Assembly (NCBI GenBank): GCA_041390905.1
Contig: JAWKPA010000014.1
Location: forward strand, 62,001 to 126,000
From: JACKCD01 sp041390905
GTDB taxonomy: Bacteria; Chloroflexota; Anaerolineae; Promineifilales; Promineifilaceae
DNA length: 64,000 nucleotides
Direction: 5' to 3'
In this document: positions 8,038 through 16,937 of the stretch, one piece after another
Position numbering within the stretch: the first letter of the stretch is position 1
Layout of the letters: every line of letters starts with the position of its first letter
Program-made: the position numbers and the translations under genes
Notes under the pieces: model-generated
What the model was told of the DNA's origin: nothing
Seen by the model: the letters and a program-made list of their open reading frames with translations, nothing else
Database searches by the model: none

Positions 8038-10293
8038 ATGCTCAAATTTTCTCGCCAGATTGTTGTTCTTGTGATCCTGTGCCTCATGTTTGTGTTTAGC
8101 CAAACCAAGCCAGGACACACCCAAACCGTTGTTGATGAAATCACCATTTTGTCGGTAGACAAAAGCGCATTTCCCGATATTGTCGTCACCTTTCGCGCCG
8201 TTGATGAAACGGGACAAGTGCCAACGACTCTCATCAAAGACAACATAGACCTGTTTGAAAACAACCAGCCCATTACCGACTTCTCCCTTTCCGAAGGGGA
8301 AATCGCCCCCGCGACTATCTTCTTTGTCATAGACCGCAGCTACTACTCCAACATGCCCAACTACAACCGCCGCGTGTTACAACAAGCCATCAGCCAGCTC
8401 CAGCGCGGCGGTCAGTTCCGCGACGGGGTGGACACGGTTGCCATTTATGCCCGTGTGAACAACACCCAGGGGCCGGCCGACAGTTCCGGTGCGCTCACCC
8501 CCGGTCGCCCCGGCAATGACAAGCTGGAAGCGGTACTTGGCTCCACCCAATCGGCCACTGTCTTTACCGATGCCACCAGCAACCTGGATTTTTCCCAAAC
8601 GAGTGGCTCCACCCGCGAACTGTTGAGCATTGATGAAACGCTGACGAATCTGACCAATTTGGGTGTGACCAAAAACGGCAGCACGGCGATTGTTTTTGTT
8701 GCCAGCGTCATCCAGTGGCCGTCTACGTCGGAAACGGTGCGGAATGCGCGGGAGTTGGGGAATCGGGCAAGGGGGGAACAAACGGCCGTTTATACCCTCC
8801 ACGCCCACACCGAAGCCCAATTCGCCGACCCCCTCCGCACCCTCGCCGACACCTCCGGCGGCCAATACCTCCTCCTCTCCACCGACACCGCCGAAAACAC
8901 CAACGGCCTCAACGCCATCTACAGCCACATCATCCAGCAAGGCCAAACCCACACCATCCGCTACCGCAGCACCCAAAGCGTCTCTGGCACCCGCACCATT
9001 GCCCTGGCCCCCAAAAACCAGCCACCCAGCGCCACCACCACCTACGACCTCACCCTGCAGCCCCCCACCATCACCATCACCTCCCCCCGCGACAACTACA
9101 CCGTGGAGCGACAGGCCGCAGACCCCAGCGCCAGCACCATCAACCTCGAACCCGACACCATCCCCATCACCGCCGAAATCAGCGACTGGCCCGACCGCCT
9201 GCCTCGCAAAATCGCCTCCGTAGACTTCTTCGTAGATGGCCTCTTGGTGCTGCACAAGGAAAACCCCGCCGAAACCACCTTCCAGCTAGACCTCGACATC
9301 AGCACCTTCACCCAGCCCAAAACCCTGCCCGTTCTCGTTGAAGTGGTGGACGAATTAGGGATGAAAAGCAGCAGCAGCACCGTTGCAATCACTATCGAAG
9401 TAGACGACAGTTTTTCCCAGTCCCTGGCTGCAACCGGCTCTAACGAAGGCATACAAATCGTTGCCACAAAAGAAGTTGTTATCAATTTCTGCGAAAAAAA
9501 TCCCAATGATCCAAGCTGCACTACCGTTATAGTTGAAGAAAACAGCACCATACCCTGGATTGTGGCCGGTACCTTAGGCGTTCTCTTGCTGGCTGTCACC
9601 CTGTTCTACCGCCGCCGCGTGGCCGCGCTGGCGGGCAACGCTGGCCGCGCCATTCGGGAACGCGCCGCCGATGTTCGCAAAACCATCCTCGGCGGCGGCA
9701 GCGTGCGCGGCAAAAACGTCCTCGCCAAGCTCCACGTCGTCAACGCCCGCCGCGACCTTGTTGGCGGCGAAATCAAAATCTACACCACCACCACCACCCT
9801 GGGGCGCAACCCCAAATTGTGCGACATCCAGCTCTACGACGAAGACGACAACAGCTCCGTCAGCGGCCAACATTGCACCATCGTCTATGATCGCGGTCGC
9901 TTCACCCTCACCGACGACAATTCCGCCAACGGCACCGAAATCAACGGGCAGGCCATCCCCCCCAACGAACCCACCCCGCTCCCCGATGGCGCCGAAATTG
10001 TTCTGGGCGATCTCTTCCGGCGCGGAGCCAAGCTGCGCTTCGAGATGGTGCAGGCGGCGGCTGATGGTGCCACTGGCGCGGCCTACAGCACCCCCGGCGC
10101 GGCTGCCCCCTTCCCCGCCATGCCCGTAGATGAAGGCAGTTGGGGGGATGTGACCATTGTAGACAACGACCTGAACCCATCTCGTGAAACGCTTTATGAC
10201 ATGGATGGGGAAGATATTTTCACCGACAACAGCAGTTTTGGGGAGTTTAACCCGCCGAAAAAGGACAACGACTGGCTCAGTGAACTGGAGTAA
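8038..10293 (+). CDS. Secreted vWA-like domain / TM / cytoplasmic FHA protein
   Basis: 751 residues, paralogous in layout to the gene at 5672. A signal peptide (residues 1-29) is followed by an extracytoplasmic vWA-like region whose MIDAS position reads VIDRSYYSN near residue 99 in place of DxSxS, so metal binding is doubtful. Ig-like segments follow, a TM helix lies at about 505-527 (IPWIVAGTLGVLLLAVTLF), and an FHA domain sits at about 590-665 (LGRNPKLCDIQL...SVSGQHC...SANGTEI). An acidic tail (DNDWLSELE) closes it. It ends six bases before the kinase gene, so the two are co-translated. Known: FHA domains recognise pThr made by PknB-type kinases; the adjacent kinase and phosphatase probably write and erase its ligand. 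Confidence 0.86.
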   Translation: MLKFSRQIVVLVILCLMFVFSQTKPGHTQTVVDEITILSVDKSAFPDIVVTFRAVDETGQVPTTLIKDNIDLFENNQPITDFSLSEGEIAPATIFFVIDRSYYSNMPNYNRRVLQQAISQLQRGGQFRDGVDTVAIYARVNNTQGPADSSGALTPGRPGNDKLEAVLGSTQSATVFTDATSNLDFSQTSGSTRELLSIDETLTNLTNLGVTKNGSTAIVFVASVIQWPSTSETVRNARELGNRARGEQTAVYTLHAHTEAQFADPLRTLADTSGGQYLLLSTDTAENTNGLNAIYSHIIQQGQTHTIRYRSTQSVSGTRTIALAPKNQPPSATTTYDLTLQPPTITITSPRDNYTVERQAADPSASTINLEPDTIPITAEISDWPDRLPRKIASVDFFVDGLLVLHKENPAETTFQLDLDISTFTQPKTLPVLVEVVDELGMKSSSSTVAITIEVDDSFSQSLAATGSNEGIQIVATKEVVINFCEKNPNDPSCTTVIVEENSTIPWIVAGTLGVLLLAVTLFYRRRVAALAGNAGRAIRERAADVRKTILGGGSVRGKNVLAKLHVVNARRDLVGGEIKIYTTTTTLGRNPKLCDIQLYDEDDNSSVSGQHCTIVYDRGRFTLTDDNSANGTEINGQAIPPNEPTPLPDGAEIVLGDLFRRGAKLRFEMVQAAADGATGAAYSTPGAAAPFPAMPVDEGSWGDVTIVDNDLNPSRETLYDMDGEDIFTDNSSFGEFNPPKKDNDWLSELE

Positions 10294-10298
10294 CGATC

Positions 10299-11228
10299 AT
10301 GTCTTTGCGCCCTGGCGATATTTTTGGTCCTTATACGGTCGAACGGCCGTTATCCGACGAAGGCGGCATGTCACAGGTCTTGCTGGCCTACGACACCGAA
10401 CGCACCCAATACAAGGCCGCCCTCAAGGTACAGCTTTCGCAAAACGACAACAGCGCCGCCTTTCAGGATTTGCTGCGCCATGAATCCAACATCCTGCAAA
10501 CCCTCCGACACCCCGGCATCGTTCGCATCTTCCCGCTGCGAATTGACAGCCGCGTCACCTACACCGCCCGCGCCGCCATGCAGACGGAGCGCCCCTGGTA
10601 TTTCGCCATGGAATACATCGCCGGGGCCAGTCTGGATCAATACACCAAACAAATCGGCCGCTTTCCACTCAGTTGGACCATTGAGCTTTTTTACCAGCTC
10701 TTGGTCACCATAGATTTCATTCACGGCCAGGGCTACGCCCACTGCGACCTGAAGCCGCAAAACATTATGTTTCGCCAGGAGCCACAGCGTCAGCAAACGC
10801 CAGCCCCCATTCTCATTGACTTTGGCAGCGCCACGGAACTCAAGCGAGGGGTGCAGCAGTTAGCCGCCTCCATTCGCTACTCCCCTCCCGAAGTCATTCT
10901 GGCTCTCGACCGCAAGGACATTCCCGCCCGCGCCCTGCTCACCCATCCGCAAAAAATTGATATTTGGGCCTTGGGGGCGATCTTGTTTGAGGTGGTGACA
11001 GGACGGCCGTTAATTCCCCAGCATCGCAAGGAAGAAATCACCACCACCATCCTGCAAGGCCATTTGGACGACATGCGTACCCATCGCCCCGAAACCCACA
11101 AATCGCTCGACACCCTGCTGCACAAAATGCTGCACCGCCAGCCAACCGAACGGCCGGACACCAAAACCATCATCAAAGCCATTGAGGAACATATCCACAG
11201 CATACGCCCCCCGCGTATCGGTGGTTAA
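10299..11228 (+). CDS. Hanks-type Ser/Thr protein kinase, cytosolic
   Basis: 309 residues, just a kinase domain. Catalytic elements are intact: ALKV Lys, HCDLKPQN at about 148 and DFGSA at about 174; APE-like SPPEV and the C-lobe IDIWALGAILFEV are also present. The glycine loop is atypical (LSDEGGMSQV). There is no TM or sensor domain, so it is expected to be cytosolic and recruited by partners such as the FHA tails of the two preceding proteins. Spacing is 5 bases from the vWA-FHA gene and 15 to the PP2C gene, which supports one operon. Confidence 0.9.
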   Translation: MSLRPGDIFGPYTVERPLSDEGGMSQVLLAYDTERTQYKAALKVQLSQNDNSAAFQDLLRHESNILQTLRHPGIVRIFPLRIDSRVTYTARAAMQTERPWYFAMEYIAGASLDQYTKQIGRFPLSWTIELFYQLLVTIDFIHGQGYAHCDLKPQNIMFRQEPQRQQTPAPILIDFGSATELKRGVQQLAASIRYSPPEVILALDRKDIPARALLTHPQKIDIWALGAILFEVVTGRPLIPQHRKEEITTTILQGHLDDMRTHRPETHKSLDTLLHKMLHRQPTERPDTKTIIKAIEEHIHSIRPPRIGG

Positions 11229-11243
11229 ACCAGGAACAACCTT

Positions 11244-12980
11244 ATGTCGTCAATCATTCTCGGTATGCACTATGATCTCGGCCAGCGCGAACTGTATGAA
11301 GACCGTGTAGACGTGCAAACAGTTCAAACGGCCGGCGGCCTCCAGCTCGCCGTTGCCCTCGTTGCCGACGGCGTGGGGGGCGAAAACAAGGGGGAACGCG
11401 CCGCCCAGCTTGCCAAAGATGCCATCATCAGCTATTTGCGCCAGGGGCAAGAAACCAACGTCCCCGCCCTGCTCACCCAGGCCGTGCAATACGCCAACCA
11501 GCTCATCCACCAGGAAGTGAAAGACAGCGGCAACGCCAGCACCACCCTCGCCCTGGCCGTCATCGCCCCCGGCAATACCCTCTTCATCGCCAACGTCGGC
11601 GACAGCCGCATCTATCTTTGCCGCAATAACAAGCTGACCCAGCTCACCATTGACCACAACTTTGCCACCATCATGCCCTGGCAAAACAAACTCAGCCCCG
11701 AAGTGGCTCGCCAGCACCCCCGCGCCGATGTGCTGATGCGGGCGCTTGGCCCCAAGGCGGATGTGGTGGTGGATACGGGCTTCTATGTTGGCACCACCGA
11801 CTACCGCACCGCCGGGGAGCGGGGGTTAAACGGGCTGCCGCTGAAGGAAGGGGATGCCATTCTGGTTTGTTCCGACGGCCTCATCAAGCTCAGTCCCCAA
11901 ACCAAACAGCCCTACGCGACCGAAGAGGAAATTGTGCAGGTGCTGACGACGCAGGAAGGGGAAAAAGCGGCGCGCAGCCTGGTCTCCTTTGCCCTGGGGC
12001 GCAACGCCGACGATAATGTGTCGGCCGGGGTGCTGCAAATGCCCGACCCCTCCCGCCACCGCCGCGCCCTGGCTCCCCTCTACCGCTGGGGGGCGATTGG
12101 GCTGGTGGCGGCTCTTGTTGTCATTGGGCTGATTGCGTTCTTGTTAAATCGGCAGGCAGCTACCCGAATAGCAGCAGTGGAAGCAACGGCCGTTTCTGAA
12201 CAAGTGACCATTACGGCAATCGCCCAAATGGAGCAAACAACCGCCACCGCTCTCGCCCAAAACCAGGCCGCCCAGGCCACTCAGTCGGCCGCCACCGCCA
12301 CCGCCGAAGCCCAAGTCCAGGCCAAGGATGCTCAAGCCACCCAGTCAGCCGCTACCGCCACTGCCGAAGCTGCTGCCGAAGCCCAGGCTCAGGCTGCCGC
12401 TGAAGCCGCAGCCGAAGCCCTTTGCAACAGTAAAGAGGGTTATCGCTATGAAGTTATAAACGGCCCCGTTCTTAACCCGCCTGCTCCCGTTACCGTCAAC
12501 CGCAACGCGCCTAACCCGCCGTCATTTTCCGCCAGTTGGCAGCTCACCATTGGTGGTTCCTGCGGCTGGCACAACGTAAGGGTGCGATCCGCAAACGACA
12601 ACACCCTTTTTGCGCCACTTCTTGAGGGCAATCAGCAGCCCCCGCTCGTGTCCGTTGGGGAGACCATTACCCTCACCATCCCCTTTGACTCAGCGGAAGC
12701 AGCCAGAGATAGCATCGAGGACAGTTGGACGATTATTCTGGCTGTCAATGATCTGGAGCTGGCGGTTGAAGTGCCGCTAACAATAGATAATGTAGAAAAG
12801 TGGGTAACGATTGTTGTGCCAACGGCCGTTCCCCCCACCGCCACACCCACGCCCCCACCCACCCAAGCCCCCGACCCCACCACAGCCTCTGGCAACGGTG
12901 GTGGCAACAACGGAGGAGGCGGGGGTGGGGGCACCCAACCAACACCATTGCCACCGCCACCGCCACCGCCAGCACCGTAA
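11244..12980 (+). CDS. PP2C Ser/Thr phosphatase with TM and extracytoplasmic domain
   Basis: 578 residues. An N-terminal PP2C (PPM) catalytic domain shows VADGVGG, NVGDSRIYL, VCSDGL and ADDNVSA, the metal-binding aspartates of the family. A TM helix follows at about 283-304, then an Ala/Thr/Gln-rich repeat region (ATQSAATATAEA units) likely to form a stalk, an Ig-like all-beta domain outside the membrane, and a Thr/Pro plus Gly-rich tail ending in a run of prolines. It sits directly after the kinase, so the pair should set the phosphorylation state of shared targets such as the FHA proteins or T7SS parts. Most bacterial PP2C partners lack such an outside domain, which suggests ligand-controlled dephosphorylation (inference). 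Confidence 0.88.
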   Translation: MSSIILGMHYDLGQRELYEDRVDVQTVQTAGGLQLAVALVADGVGGENKGERAAQLAKDAIISYLRQGQETNVPALLTQAVQYANQLIHQEVKDSGNASTTLALAVIAPGNTLFIANVGDSRIYLCRNNKLTQLTIDHNFATIMPWQNKLSPEVARQHPRADVLMRALGPKADVVVDTGFYVGTTDYRTAGERGLNGLPLKEGDAILVCSDGLIKLSPQTKQPYATEEEIVQVLTTQEGEKAARSLVSFALGRNADDNVSAGVLQMPDPSRHRRALAPLYRWGAIGLVAALVVIGLIAFLLNRQAATRIAAVEATAVSEQVTITAIAQMEQTTATALAQNQAAQATQSAATATAEAQVQAKDAQATQSAATATAEAAAEAQAQAAAEAAAEALCNSKEGYRYEVINGPVLNPPAPVTVNRNAPNPPSFSASWQLTIGGSCGWHNVRVRSANDNTLFAPLLEGNQQPPLVSVGETITLTIPFDSAEAARDSIEDSWTIILAVNDLELAVEVPLTIDNVEKWVTIVVPTAVPPTATPTPPPTQAPDPTTASGNGGGNNGGGGGGGTQPTPLPPPPPPPAP

Positions 12981-13039
12981 CAAATAGAACAATCTACTTT
13001 GGGGCTACGTTTTTTAACGAATAAATCAGGAGGTCAATT

Positions 13040-14446
13040 ATGAAGCAAATGCGAATCTTTCTCATGATAAGTATCACAATAGCCATGGTCACAGAAGGCG
13101 TTTTTCTCCTCTCCTTCATGGCAACACCTCATATTACTAATGCTCAGGCAATTGCTGTGGCACCAAAAGACGCAAGTGTAGAAGTAACGCCACTTGAACA
13201 AAAAACAGTTGCCCGCCCAGGACAGAGCGTTGTTTTCACTCATATGGTTACCAATTCCGGTACCAATGCAGACAGGTATGATATTCAGATTGACAATCCA
13301 AAAGACTGGGAATTTGAAATAACCCCAACAGATATTGCACTTGAGCCAAACCAAGCAACTACTTTTATTTTAGCTATCACTGTGCCACAAACAGCTTCTA
13401 TTAACGAAGAATATAAGATACAAGTAACAGTACAATCAAAAGAAGACCCAGAAGTTAAAGGAACGGCCACGGATACTATTATTGTTCGCTACCAGCAATA
13501 TTTACCGCTCATACACAAACCCCCTGCATGGAATCTCGTAGGAACATGGAACGACGTGGCTAATGGGCCTGTCATCTCCATGGACGTGTGCAAAAACATA
13601 ATCTTAGCTGGTGCGCTAAACGCCTTATGGGAATACGACACTTCTGCACAAAGTAGCAATTGGCAAAAGTTAGAAGTTCCATCAAGCCAGTCATCCTCCC
13701 GGCTTACTTCAATTGTCTTTGGCACTGACTGCAAAAAAGCCTACGTTAGCCTTTATGGAGAGGGCGTTTTGGAAGGGGAACGCCAAGATGCAGGATGGGA
13801 GTGGAAACCATTAAGCGGTGGTGCTAATGTCAAAAATGTGCGATCTCTTGTTCTTGCCAATAATATACTGCTTGCTGGTGGCGATTCTGGCATTGCTTAC
13901 TGGGAAAATGGCATTTGGAAATCAGTTCCACTACCAGAATCAAACCCAGATTTCACCCAATACCCTATTATGCACTTAGATATTACCGATCCAACCAATA
14001 ACACAGGCACAGTTTTCGCAGCCCAATGGGTCAATTCAACTGTCTGGCTGCTTTTCAACGGTGCGCTACCTCAAGATGGCTTGCAACCCGTTACCCGCAA
14101 CAACGCCCCCAATTTGCCCACCATACGAACAATTTCAGGCGTTCCGACAGGGGGAAGCAACAATTTCCTAGTGGGAACAAGCGAAAAACTCTTTCTTGTC
14201 ACGCCTGCGGGGTGGCAAGAAATGTCACCTGATGGAACTCGGTCATTGATGGTTACAGCAAATAACCAAATCTATGCAGGTCATTTTAGTTTCAAAGGCG
14301 TTTCTGTGGCTTCCACCATCAACGGAGTGCTTTCTAGCCACAACCGTGGCTGGACGACACCGCCAGAGGTTGTTTCTGAACTCCTTGAGGGATCTGATGG
14401 GGCGCTCTATGCAGCTACAACAACGGGTGTATGGGTTTATCGGTGA
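13040..14446 (+). CDS. Secreted NEW3-like / beta-propeller protein, unknown role
   Basis: 468 residues, AGGAGG ribosome site 9 bases before ATG. A signal segment (about 1-38) is followed by an all-beta domain resembling NEW3/CARDB (VARPGQSVVFTHMVTNSGTNADRYDI) and then repeats of the form LAGG..GIAYWENGIWKSV, suggesting a propeller. No catalytic motif was recognised. The gene is visibly AT-richer than its neighbours and lacks AACGGCCGTT over its whole length, so recent acquisition is possible. It lies between the PP2C gene and a second kinase, in the same direction. It could be a surface sensor or a cargo protein; the function is unknown. Confidence 0.7.
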   Translation: MKQMRIFLMISITIAMVTEGVFLLSFMATPHITNAQAIAVAPKDASVEVTPLEQKTVARPGQSVVFTHMVTNSGTNADRYDIQIDNPKDWEFEITPTDIALEPNQATTFILAITVPQTASINEEYKIQVTVQSKEDPEVKGTATDTIIVRYQQYLPLIHKPPAWNLVGTWNDVANGPVISMDVCKNIILAGALNALWEYDTSAQSSNWQKLEVPSSQSSSRLTSIVFGTDCKKAYVSLYGEGVLEGERQDAGWEWKPLSGGANVKNVRSLVLANNILLAGGDSGIAYWENGIWKSVPLPESNPDFTQYPIMHLDITDPTNNTGTVFAAQWVNSTVWLLFNGALPQDGLQPVTRNNAPNLPTIRTISGVPTGGSNNFLVGTSEKLFLVTPAGWQEMSPDGTRSLMVTANNQIYAGHFSFKGVSVASTINGVLSSHNRGWTTPPEVVSELLEGSDGALYAATTTGVWVYR

Positions 14447-14468
14447 GGGTCAATAACACAGCAACCGC

Positions 14469-15341
14469 ATGACAACTCCCGCAACACCCAATACCAACCG
14501 TTACCGTCTCAAAGGCAAGCTGGGCAGCGGCGCAATGGCTACGGTTTACCGCGCCGAGGACACGGCCGTTTTGCGGGATGTTGCCGTCAAAGTTCTGCAT
14601 CCTCAGTTTTATAGCAACCCAACCATTCGCCAGCGTTTTTTGCGCGAGGCGCGAACCATTGCCCAAATTGACCACCCCGCCATCGTCCCCATCTACGACA
14701 TTGGGCAAACGGACAAACACCTCTACATCGTCATGCGTTTGATGGAAGGGGGGAGCCTGGCAACCCGCGTTGCCAAAGCTCCCCTTTCCAGCAGCGAAAT
14801 TCAGGCCGTCATTGCCCGCATCTGCTCCGCGCTGGATGCCGCCCACCAAAACGGCGTTGTTCACCGCGACATCAAACCGGAAAACATTCTCTTTGACCAG
14901 TATGACCAGGCGTATCTGGCTGATTTTGGGGTCGTCAAGCTGGCCGAATCCACGGCCACGATGACGGGGGAAGGGGTGATTGGCACACCCGCCTACATGA
15001 GTCCCGAACAGGTGAGCAGCAAAACAACGCTAGACGGCCGCAGCGATCTTTATTCGTTGGGGGTTGTTCTCTTTGAACTGCTGGCTGGCAACATCCCTTA
15101 CCATGCGGACACGGCCATGCAGCATGTGCTGAATCCAATTCCTAAACTCAACAGCTTCAATACCGGTATTCCTTGCTCCTGGCAAAAAGTCATTGACAAG
15201 GCAATGGCGAAAGAGAATGAAAAGCGATCACAAATTTACCGGATTAATCTGTATACGAAGCAGTCACTGTGCGACATCAGGCAAATCGGGTACGGCTTTT
15301 TCAGCAAAATAATGCTCCTGTTCAAGCTGAAAACGCCGTAA
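14469..15341 (+). CDS. PknB-type Ser/Thr kinase with abnormal C-terminus
   Basis: 290 residues. The N-lobe and active site are canonical: GSGAMATVY glycine loop, VAVKVL, HRDIKPEN, DFGVVKL and GTPAYMSPEQ. After DTAMQHVLNP (about 15125) the composition turns AT-rich, and the sequence does not follow the usual end of the fold; after AMAKENEKRSQ comes a 35-residue tail (ending LLFKLKTP) with no TM or sensor domain. PknB relatives normally continue into a juxtamembrane/TM region. A recombination or old frameshift may have replaced the 3' end. Catalysis may survive. It follows the NEW3/propeller gene by 22 bases. Confidence 0.8.
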   Translation: MTTPATPNTNRYRLKGKLGSGAMATVYRAEDTAVLRDVAVKVLHPQFYSNPTIRQRFLREARTIAQIDHPAIVPIYDIGQTDKHLYIVMRLMEGGSLATRVAKAPLSSSEIQAVIARICSALDAAHQNGVVHRDIKPENILFDQYDQAYLADFGVVKLAESTATMTGEGVIGTPAYMSPEQVSSKTTLDGRSDLYSLGVVLFELLAGNIPYHADTAMQHVLNPIPKLNSFNTGIPCSWQKVIDKAMAKENEKRSQIYRINLYTKQSLCDIRQIGYGFFSKIMLLFKLKTP

Positions 15342-15577
15342 GCCAAAGCCAAAAACATTGCTCTATTTGGATCATCTATTCTTGGCTTTGGCCTAAATCA
15401 GCGTCCTGTTTACAAGGGCAAAACTATACAGGTGTCATTTCGAGATATTCCGAGAAATCCCATTCTTGTGAGCAAAGGAAACGGGATTTCTCCTCGAAGA
15501 CCCAGACTGCCCTGAAGCCGCCAGAGGGACAAAATGACATAGTGGGAATAGTGGATTGTAACCTGGTAGCCTAGCAA
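15342..15577. repeat. Intergenic palindromic element
   Basis: The spacer between convergent genes holds a long imperfect palindrome at 15433-15539: outer arms TGTCATTTCG / CAAAATGACA and inner arms CGAGAAATCCC / GGGATTTCTCCTCG. No ORF here is convincing. Likely a dispersed REP-type element or bidirectional terminator. Confidence 0.6.
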
Positions 15578-16585
15578 TTAATTGCTATACCCATCGCTAA
15601 AAATATCAATCATCAGCTTCGCATCACCCAGCGGGTAAAGAATCGGGCAGGTGCAGCCGCTGTCCACATACTCACGCACCTTCGCCTTCACCTCCTCCGG
15701 CGAGCCGGCCGCCGTACACATCTGCACCACATCATCCGGCACTAAGTGCATCGCCGCCTCAATCTGCTCATCCGTCGCCGGCCACGTCAACACCTGGTGC
15801 AGATCATCCAGCAGCTCCTGGCTCACGCCACTCGCCTTCATCAGGTGCGGCTGCTGCCCCAAATATTGCGTAATCATCTTCCGCGCCCCGTCCAGCGCCC
15901 GCTTGCGGTCATGGTCAACCGAACAAATCATCAGCTGCGGCCGATCAATATCATCAATCGTCTTACCCACCCTTTTAGCTCCCCGTTCCAGCGCATCCAT
16001 CGCCTCCGCATTGTACTTCGGGTTAACCAAATAGTTCAGCACAGCGCCATCAGCTATCTCACCCGTCAGCTCCATCATCTTCATCCCGGTTGCCCCAATG
16101 TAGATAGGCACATTGCGCGGCGTGGTGCGACCATGCACCACGTCCAGCTGAATGCCGTCCACATGGTGGAACTCGCCGTGGAAGGTGACGTTTTCCATGT
16201 TGAGCAGCCGCCGCAGCACTTCCACCGTCTCCCGCATCGCCGTCAACGGTTTGCGCCGCTCAATCCCCACCTTGCTTGCCAACGGATCCCACCACGCCCC
16301 AATGCCGCAGAAAATGCGGTCAGGAGCCAGATCATCCAGCGTCAGAAACGTGGCCGCCAGCAGGCCAATGTTGCGCGTCCAGTTGTTGGTCACGCCGCTG
16401 CCCACCTTGAGCTTGGTGGTGTGGGCAGCAAAGGCCGCCATCGGCACAATACAGTCCCGCACCAGACGGCTTTCCGCCTGCCACACGGCCTCAAACCCTT
16501 TTTCCTCAGCATATTTTGCCAGTTCAATCCCTTCTTGCAGGGAATGGGCATCTTGCAAATAAAGTGCTACACGATCCTTAGACAT
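15578..16585 (-). CDS. LLM-class flavin/F420-dependent oxidoreductase
   Basis: 335 residues, start backed by AGGAGG. The TIM-barrel pattern of the luciferase-like/Mer family is clear: EKGFEAVWQAESR, TTKLKVGSGVTNNWTRN, APDRIFCGIGAWWDPLA and the PIYIGATGMKMMELTGEIADGA block. Closest known relatives are F420-dependent methylene-tetrahydromethanopterin reductase-like enzymes; the substrate cannot be told. It stands alone, convergent with the kinase gene. Confidence 0.88.
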   Translation of the reverse strand: MSKDRVALYLQDAHSLQEGIELAKYAEEKGFEAVWQAESRLVRDCIVPMAAFAAHTTKLKVGSGVTNNWTRNIGLLAATFLTLDDLAPDRIFCGIGAWWDPLASKVGIERRKPLTAMRETVEVLRRLLNMENVTFHGEFHHVDGIQLDVVHGRTTPRNVPIYIGATGMKMMELTGEIADGAVLNYLVNPKYNAEAMDALERGAKRVGKTIDDIDRPQLMICSVDHDRKRALDGARKMITQYLGQQPHLMKASGVSQELLDDLHQVLTWPATDEQIEAAMHLVPDDVVQMCTAAGSPEEVKAKVREYVDSGCTCPILYPLGDAKLMIDIFSDGYSN

Positions 16586-16689
16586 TTTTTCCTCCTGCGA
16601 ATCGTTGCATTGTACCGAAGCTGGTTCCTATCGGTCTGCAATGCTTCATCAAAACGAGCTTAGTCAATCAAAGCTCCATTTATTGTCAT

Positions 16690-16929
16690 CTAAACAGTTG
16701 CGAAATCTTGTGCCGATTGTGCTGGCTCAAAACGTAATCGCATCATTTGATCAGGCCGCACACCCAGCGATTCATAAACCCAGCCATTTCTGTCGCTAAA
16801 TTCGACCTCAAAGACGTTACCATCAGCAAGCACATCCACGACAGTGCCGACTTGTCCACACCAAAGGTTATGTTCTGGCAGATCAACAGTAAGCGTTACA
16901 ACATCTAGCAGCTTAAATTCCTTGTTCAT
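16690..16929 (-). CDS. DUF4926 small protein
   Basis: 79 residues from ATG at 16929 (AGGAG upstream). The SH3-like pattern KLLDVVTLTVDLPEHNL..GQVGTVVDVL..VFEVEFSDRNG matches DUF4926. It starts 8 bases after the DUF6883 gene ends and in the same direction. DUF4926 and DUF6883 genes are often adjacent in bacteria, which suggests a functional pair of unknown role, perhaps toxin-antitoxin-like. AT-richer than its neighbours and without AACGGCCGTT. Confidence 0.75.
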   Translation of the reverse strand: MNKEFKLLDVVTLTVDLPEHNLWCGQVGTVVDVLADGNVFEVEFSDRNGWVYESLGVRPDQMMRLRFEPAQSAQDFATV

Positions 16930-16937
16930 GTCGTCTC

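Noticed and set aside
8377..9255. Long minus-strand Gly/Val-rich frame inside the vWA gene
   Set aside because: Shadow of a GC-rich plus-strand gene; biased composition, no ribosome site, and the plus frame has clear domains.
15746..16663. 305-residue plus-strand frame
   Set aside because: His/Arg-rich shadow of the LLM oxidoreductase gene.
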